From: Planctomycetaceae bacterium
Lineage (GTDB): Bacteria; Planctomycetota; Planctomycetia; Pirellulales; Pirellulaceae
Length of the DNA stretch: 35,179 nt
Reading direction: 5' to 3'
Assembly: GCA_005798335.1 (NCBI GenBank)
Contig: SYJV01000063.1
Coordinates: forward strand, 1 to 35,179
How positions within the stretch are numbered: position 1 is the stretch's first letter; every line of letters begins with the position of its first letter. Under the pieces are notes generated by a model. The model had not been told where the DNA came from. It searched no databases and was given only the letters and a program-made list of their open reading frames with translations. The position numbers and the translations under genes are program-made. This document shows positions 31,522 to 35,179 of this stretch, piece after piece.

Positions 31522-32823
31522 ATGTTGCGATTGAAAAAACTATTTCTGAGTGCGTTCGGCTTGTATTGTCTGCTTTGTTGTGGGCCAAATCTGAATTGTG
31601 CCCGCGGAGAAAACTGGCCTGGATGGCGCGGGATGCGTGGCGACGGGACCAGTTCTGAACAAGGCTTGCCGACGGAATGGTCGGCTACAAAAAATATCGC
31701 TTGGAAAGTCGAGCTTCCCGGCAGCGGACATGCCTCGCCCATCGTTTGGAACGATCGAGTATTTGTTGCCACTTATTTACCTGAGTCGCATCAACGTGTG
31801 GTGTTGTGCCTTGATCGACTGTCCGGCAAGACGCTGTGGCAGCGAACGACTATCCAGTCGCCGCCTGAAACCAAGCACTCGTTGAATAGTTTTGCTTCCA
31901 GCACACCTGCCACCGATGGTAAGTTGTTATACGTTACTTTTTTCGAAGCCAGTAACAAAATGGTGCAGGCCACCAATGTCTCCGCGCCGCGCGATGTTTC
32001 GTTTGGCGATATGGTTGTGGCCGCTTACGATTTTGACGGAAATCAACGATGGCTGGTCAAGCCCGGTCAGTTTGTGAGCGTCCACGGGTATTGCAGTTGC
32101 CCCGTTCTCTACGAAGATCTTGTGATCATCAATGGCGACCACGATGGTGAATCGTTTCTGGTAGCGCTTGATCAATTGACCGGTAAAACTAAGTGGAAAG
32201 TTCCACGCGTAAACAATACTCGCAGCTACTGTACGCCCATTGTTCGCCAATTCGACGGTCGCACGCAGTTGATCATGTCGGGTAACAAGTCGGTGACCAG
32301 TTACGATCCTCGAACTGGTCAATTGCATTGGGACATGGATGGCCCCACAGAACAGTTTGTGGCGTCGATGGTCGATAATGGCAAGCACGTATTTCTGACC
32401 GCGGGTTTTCCCGATAAACACATCCTGGCCATCGATCCGAAGGGTCGCGGAAAGATTGATGATTCCAAAATCGTTTGGCGATCCAAACGTAACTGTTCTT
32501 ACGTTCCTTCGCCGATCATCGTCGGTGATTATTTTCTAGTGACCAGCGACGATGGAATCTTGAGCTGTTACAACGCCGCAACTGGTGAGCGCATTTGGTT
32601 CGTTCGACTGGGACCGCATTACAGTGGTTCGCCAGTTACTGCCGATGGCTTGGTCTATTTCACTTCCGACGACGGTACTACGAAAGTTGTTCAACCTGGT
32701 GCTACGTTTCAATTGGTCAGCGAGTGCAGACTTGACGAGGCCTGTTACACTTCGCCAGCAATCAGCCAGGGGCAGGTATTTATTCGCGCTCAGCAGCATC
32801 TGTATTGCATCGGTATTAAATAG
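31522..32823 (+). CDS. Exported PQQ-like beta-propeller protein
   Basis: A 433-residue protein with a signal sequence (MLRLKKLFLSAFGLYCLLCC...) and repeated PQQ/quinoprotein-like blades: LDRLSGKTLWQR, LDQLTGKTKWKV, YDPRTGQLHWDM and YNAATGERIWFV. These give a BamB-type propeller. The planctomycete motif WPGWRGMRGDGTS follows the signal peptide. No PQQ-binding catalytic residues were picked out, so an enzyme role is unlikely; a scaffold or binding role is inferred. ATG 31522 is used; GTG 31501 would add seven residues. It is followed after 18 nt by leuB. Confidence 0.9.
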   Translation: MLRLKKLFLSAFGLYCLLCCGPNLNCARGENWPGWRGMRGDGTSSEQGLPTEWSATKNIAWKVELPGSGHASPIVWNDRVFVATYLPESHQRVVLCLDRLSGKTLWQRTTIQSPPETKHSLNSFASSTPATDGKLLYVTFFEASNKMVQATNVSAPRDVSFGDMVVAAYDFDGNQRWLVKPGQFVSVHGYCSCPVLYEDLVIINGDHDGESFLVALDQLTGKTKWKVPRVNNTRSYCTPIVRQFDGRTQLIMSGNKSVTSYDPRTGQLHWDMDGPTEQFVASMVDNGKHVFLTAGFPDKHILAIDPKGRGKIDDSKIVWRSKRNCSYVPSPIIVGDYFLVTSDDGILSCYNAATGERIWFVRLGPHYSGSPVTADGLVYFTSDDGTTKVVQPGATFQLVSECRLDEACYTSPAISQGQVFIRAQQHLYCIGIK

Positions 32824-32841
32824 TTCTAGACGAAGGTTGTT

Positions 32842-33915
32842 GTGGTGAAAGCCAAGATTGTATTATTGCCCGGTGATGGCATAGGTCCAGAGATTGTAGC
32901 GCAAGCAGCGCGTGTCTTATTGGCAATCGGTCAAAAATTCGGGCATGATTTCCAGTGTGAGGAGCATCTGATTGGAGGAATCGCAATCGATACTCACGGC
33001 GACCCGTTACCTGCTGCAACGATTGCGGCTTGCAAGGCCAGCGATGCGGTGTTATTAGGTGCCGTGGGTGGGCCAAAATGGGATGATCCGACCGCTAAGA
33101 CTCGTCCCGAGGCAGGTTTGTTAGGAATTCGCAAAGCAATGGGATTGTTTGCGAATTTGCGCCCGATCCAAACTTATCCAGAATTGGTAGACGCTTCGCC
33201 GCTTAAACGAGAAATTGTCGAAGGGACTGATATTCTCTTTTTCCGAGAGCTGACTGGCGGAATTTATTTTGGTCCGTCGGGGCGAACAACTAAGAATGGC
33301 ATTGAGGAGGCTTATGCGACAGAGGTTTACAGCGTACCGGAGGTCGAACGCATCGTCAGGTTGGCCGCAGCGGCAGCGAGAAATCGCCGTGGCCGGGTTA
33401 CCAGTGTAGACAAAGCCAACGTGCTGGAGCCCAGCCGATTATGGCGTCAGGTCGCTGCGCGCGTGATGAAAAACGAGTTTCCCGATGTAGGCTACGATGT
33501 GGTTTTGGTCGATTCCATGGCGATGCACCTAATCAGCCGTCCTCGCGATTTCGATGTCGTGGTAACCAGCAATATGTTTGGTGATATCTTGACCGATGAA
33601 GCTTCCATGTTGCCCGGGTCGCTTGGTATGTTACCGAGCGCTTCAATTGGCGCAGATGGCCCAGGCTTATACGAACCTATTCACGGTTCGGCACCCGATA
33701 TTGCTGGTAAAGGCATCGCTAACCCGCTGGCTACCATCTTGGCTGCCGCCATGATGCTGCGTTATTCATTGCGGCAGGAATCAGAGGCATTGGCCATTGA
33801 ATCTGCTGTAAAGCGAGTGCTCGCGTCCGGTGCACGTACCCAAGACATCTGCCGCGGCGGTCCTTCCATCAGCACCATTGTGATGACTGACCGAGTGCTC
33901 CAGGAGTTGGGGTGA
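32842..33915 (+). CDS. leuB: 3-isopropylmalate dehydrogenase
   Basis: Oxidative decarboxylation of 3-isopropylmalate in leucine synthesis, and also of 3-methylmalate in the citramalate route. Seen: [11 protein letters not shown] at the N-terminus, [12 protein letters not shown], substrate-binding [37 protein letters not shown], and the signature [26 protein letters not shown] with its metal-binding aspartates. [21 protein letters not shown] binds NAD. 357 residues, standard length. Starts with GTG (32842) after CGAAGG; a second GTG follows immediately. Confidence 0.97.
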   Translation: MVKAKIVLLPGDGIGPEIVAQAARVLLAIGQKFGHDFQCEEHLIGGIAIDTHGDPLPAATIAACKASDAVLLGAVGGPKWDDPTAKTRPEAGLLGIRKAMGLFANLRPIQTYPELVDASPLKREIVEGTDILFFRELTGGIYFGPSGRTTKNGIEEAYATEVYSVPEVERIVRLAAAAARNRRGRVTSVDKANVLEPSRLWRQVAARVMKNEFPDVGYDVVLVDSMAMHLISRPRDFDVVVTSNMFGDILTDEASMLPGSLGMLPSASIGADGPGLYEPIHGSAPDIAGKGIANPLATILAAAMMLRYSLRQESEALAIESAVKRVLASGARTQDICRGGPSISTIVMTDRVLQELG

Positions 33916-34005
33916 ACCAGGGACCGATGGCGTTCGCTGGCCAAAGGTGCGACCTGCACCGGTGGCAAAGTTGACACAATGCCATAGTTGGGATCGGTGA
34001 GAAAT

Positions 34006-34956
34006 ATGCCACTGGGAATCAGACCAACTGTCGACTTTGTATTCAAGAAGATATTTGGGTCGCCACAGAACGCGCAAGCGCTGATTGGATTGCTCAATGC
34101 AATCCTTGACCTGGAACGTCCGATCGAGTCGGTGGAGGTCCTCAACCCGTTCAATTACCAGGAGTTTGCCGAAAACAAACTGATAGTATTAGATGTTCGT
34201 TGTCGCGATTCGGCTGGGCGGTCGTTGAATGTAGAAATGCAAGTTTCGGCCTACGCCGGCTTGCTCGAACGCTTGGTTTATTATGCTTGCAGTATGTACG
34301 TAGATCAGCTCGAATCCGGACAGAACTATGCCCTCGCTGCGCCGGCCATCTCCATCTGCTTGCTTAGCCGCCGAATATTTCGAGACTCTGATCAAGCACA
34401 TCATCGCTTTCAAATGCTCGACGCGTGCAGTGGTCGAACGCTACGCAACGCCATCGAGGTACACACAGTCGAGTTGACAAAGTATAATTTGAGTGCGGCA
34501 ACGATAGCGACGCGTCCGAAATTGGAGCAATGGACCTTTCTGCTGTTGCACGCGCACGAGTACGATGCGGATCAGTTGACAGCGATTTTACCAGGAATCG
34601 AATTCGAACAAGCTATCAAGACGATTGCCATCATTTCAGCCAAGGCGGAAGATCGACAGATGTACGACCAACGAGAAAAAGCACAGCGCGATTACAATTG
34701 GGCCATTTCTGGTGCACGTGAAGAAGGTCGAGCAGAAGGTCGTGATGAAGGTCATAAAGAAGGTCATAAAGAAGGTCATAAAGAAGGTCGTGATGAAGGT
34801 CGCGCGGAAGGCAAGTTGGCTGGCAAGATTCAGATGTTACAAGAGTTGCTACGAGATCGAGTGTCGACGGACATAGAACTCTTGAACAAGCGTCCAGAAA
34901 CGCTGGCCGCAGAACTGGCGACGTTGCAACAGCGCCTGCGAGGCCGCGATAATTAA
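34006..34956 (+). CDS. Rpn/PD-(D/E)XK nuclease family putative transposase-like protein
   Basis: About 316 residues of the recombination-promoting nuclease (Rpn) family. The N-terminus has PTVDFVFKKIFGSPQNAQALIGLLNAIL and the nuclease core LIVLDVRCRDSAGRSLNVEMQVSA, where Asp and the ExQ pair form the PD-(D/E)XK site. LERLVYYACSMYVDQLESG is typical. After residue 230 the protein carries tetrapeptide repeats (EGRA, EGRD, EGHK x3, EGRD, EGRA) and a helical end. Such genes are scattered in many genomes and act as DNases or mobile-element-like agents. ATG 34006 matches the family start; TTG 33988 is less likely. No inverted repeats mark it as an intact mobile element. Confidence 0.88.
   Translation: MPLGIRPTVDFVFKKIFGSPQNAQALIGLLNAILDLERPIESVEVLNPFNYQEFAENKLIVLDVRCRDSAGRSLNVEMQVSAYAGLLERLVYYACSMYVDQLESGQNYALAAPAISICLLSRRIFRDSDQAHHRFQMLDACSGRTLRNAIEVHTVELTKYNLSAATIATRPKLEQWTFLLLHAHEYDADQLTAILPGIEFEQAIKTIAIISAKAEDRQMYDQREKAQRDYNWAISGAREEGRAEGRDEGHKEGHKEGHKEGRDEGRAEGKLAGKIQMLQELLRDRVSTDIELLNKRPETLAAELATLQQRLRGRDN
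34723..34806 (+). repeat. 12-nt tandem repeats inside the Rpn gene
   Basis: Seven 12-nt units beginning GAAGGT; the middle three are exact copies of GAAGGTCATAAA (34747-34782) and the rest differ at the last six bases. They encode EGxx tetrapeptides. Exact copies suggest recent expansion by replication slippage, and the repeat number may vary among strains. The length change keeps the reading frame. Confidence 0.9.
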
Positions 34957-35018
34957 GCATGGCGAGCGTCAACTTCTAATACTAAACCCTTCGAGATTCC
35001 GTTGTTAGGACACCAAAC

Positions 35019-35179
35019 ATGCTCAGCGCTCGATCCGTCACTGCAACCATATTGTTATCGTTATTGGCTTGCGGTTGCGAATCGCCGAGTGTAACGAATA
35101 CGACGCCAAACGCATCGCAGCCACCGGCACCTGCAGTTCAGGCACCTGCAGTTCAGGCACCTGCAGTTCAGGCACCTGC
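35019..35179 (+). CDS. Lipoprotein, cut by the window end
   Basis: The first 53 residues of a reading frame that runs off the window. It begins MLSARSVTATILLSLLACGC, a signal peptide with lipobox LLAC, so Cys18 should be lipidated. A Ser/Thr/Asn/Pro linker follows and then APAVQ repeats. Downstream domains cannot be seen, so no function is assigned. The start ATG lies about 62 nt after the Rpn stop; a weak TTAGGA is 8-13 nt upstream. Confidence 0.7.
   Translation, partial: MLSARSVTATILLSLLACGCESPSVTNTTPNASQPPAPAVQAPAVQAPAVQAP
35127..35179 (+). repeat. 15-nt tandem repeats in the lipoprotein gene
   Basis: At least three exact copies of GCACCTGCAGTTCAG and the start of a fourth, cut by the window edge. 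Each encodes APAVQ, forming a Pro/Ala-rich spacer after the lipid anchor. Exact identity points to recent expansion, and assembly length here may be unreliable. Confidence 0.9.

Noticed and set aside
34006-34956. Intact mobile element around the Rpn gene
   Set aside because: No terminal inverted repeats or target duplications were found on its flanks.

Overview
The window looks like chromosomal DNA of a planctomycete, most likely from the Pirellulaceae (inference). The evidence is a formylglycine-type sulfatase with a HEAT-like tail, a BNR sialidase-like protein, a PQQ-type beta-propeller protein, a homologue of formaldehyde-activating enzyme, a Tad/Flp pilus locus opening with a short Flp pilin, an orphan GspF-type protein and a PilT ATPase, all on DNA of moderate GC content with many ATG, some GTG and a few TTG starts. 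Most of the window is core chromosome. I see no insertion sequence, prophage, CRISPR array, tRNA or rRNA.

Layout. 1-405: intergenic, with a long inverted repeat. 406-4530 (+): sulfatase, DUF808 membrane protein, type II secretion F-domain protein. 4504-4992 (-): small CopD-like membrane protein. 5141-11628 (-): a leftward information-processing block. In transcription order it is a mixed-charge disordered protein, the SRP RNA (ffs), dnaX, ebfC/ybaB, recR and then rpoN. 11820-15176 (+): tdh, a Fae homologue, cysC and murQ. 15195-16322 (-): pilT-like ATPase. 16705-24289 (+): cimA, valS, a PII-like protein, a MoeB/ThiF-like E1 enzyme and a sialidase-like protein. 24656-30378 (+): the first half of a Tad pilus locus (flp, a 36-residue membrane peptide, cpaA, cpaB, cpaC, cpaE). 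30516-30761 (-): small Gly-rich protein. 31133-34956 (+): Dabb protein, beta-propeller protein, leuB, Rpn-type nuclease. From 35019 (+) a lipoprotein runs off the end.

The strongest unexpected signal is a run of ten A residues in the coding strand of dnaX (8621-8630, minus strand), just after the conserved clamp-loader domains. Gaining or losing one A, or a -1 ribosomal slip, brings a stop codon within a few codons. The predicted short product is about 407-409 residues, the size expected of a gamma subunit, beside a 668-residue tau. This resembles the slippage and frameshift devices known in Thermus and E. coli dnaX. The same DnaX has lost three of the four cysteines of the usual zinc module.

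Other points of interest are a Fae homologue with Glu where the catalytic His should be, an atypical PII protein lacking Tyr51 and the C-terminal arginines, a ValRS with a four-cysteine zinc-ribbon-like insertion, a CysC with an insertion of about 17 residues, and two small proteins with convincing ribosome binding sites. The Tad locus stops after cpaE, so its motor and platform genes must lie elsewhere.
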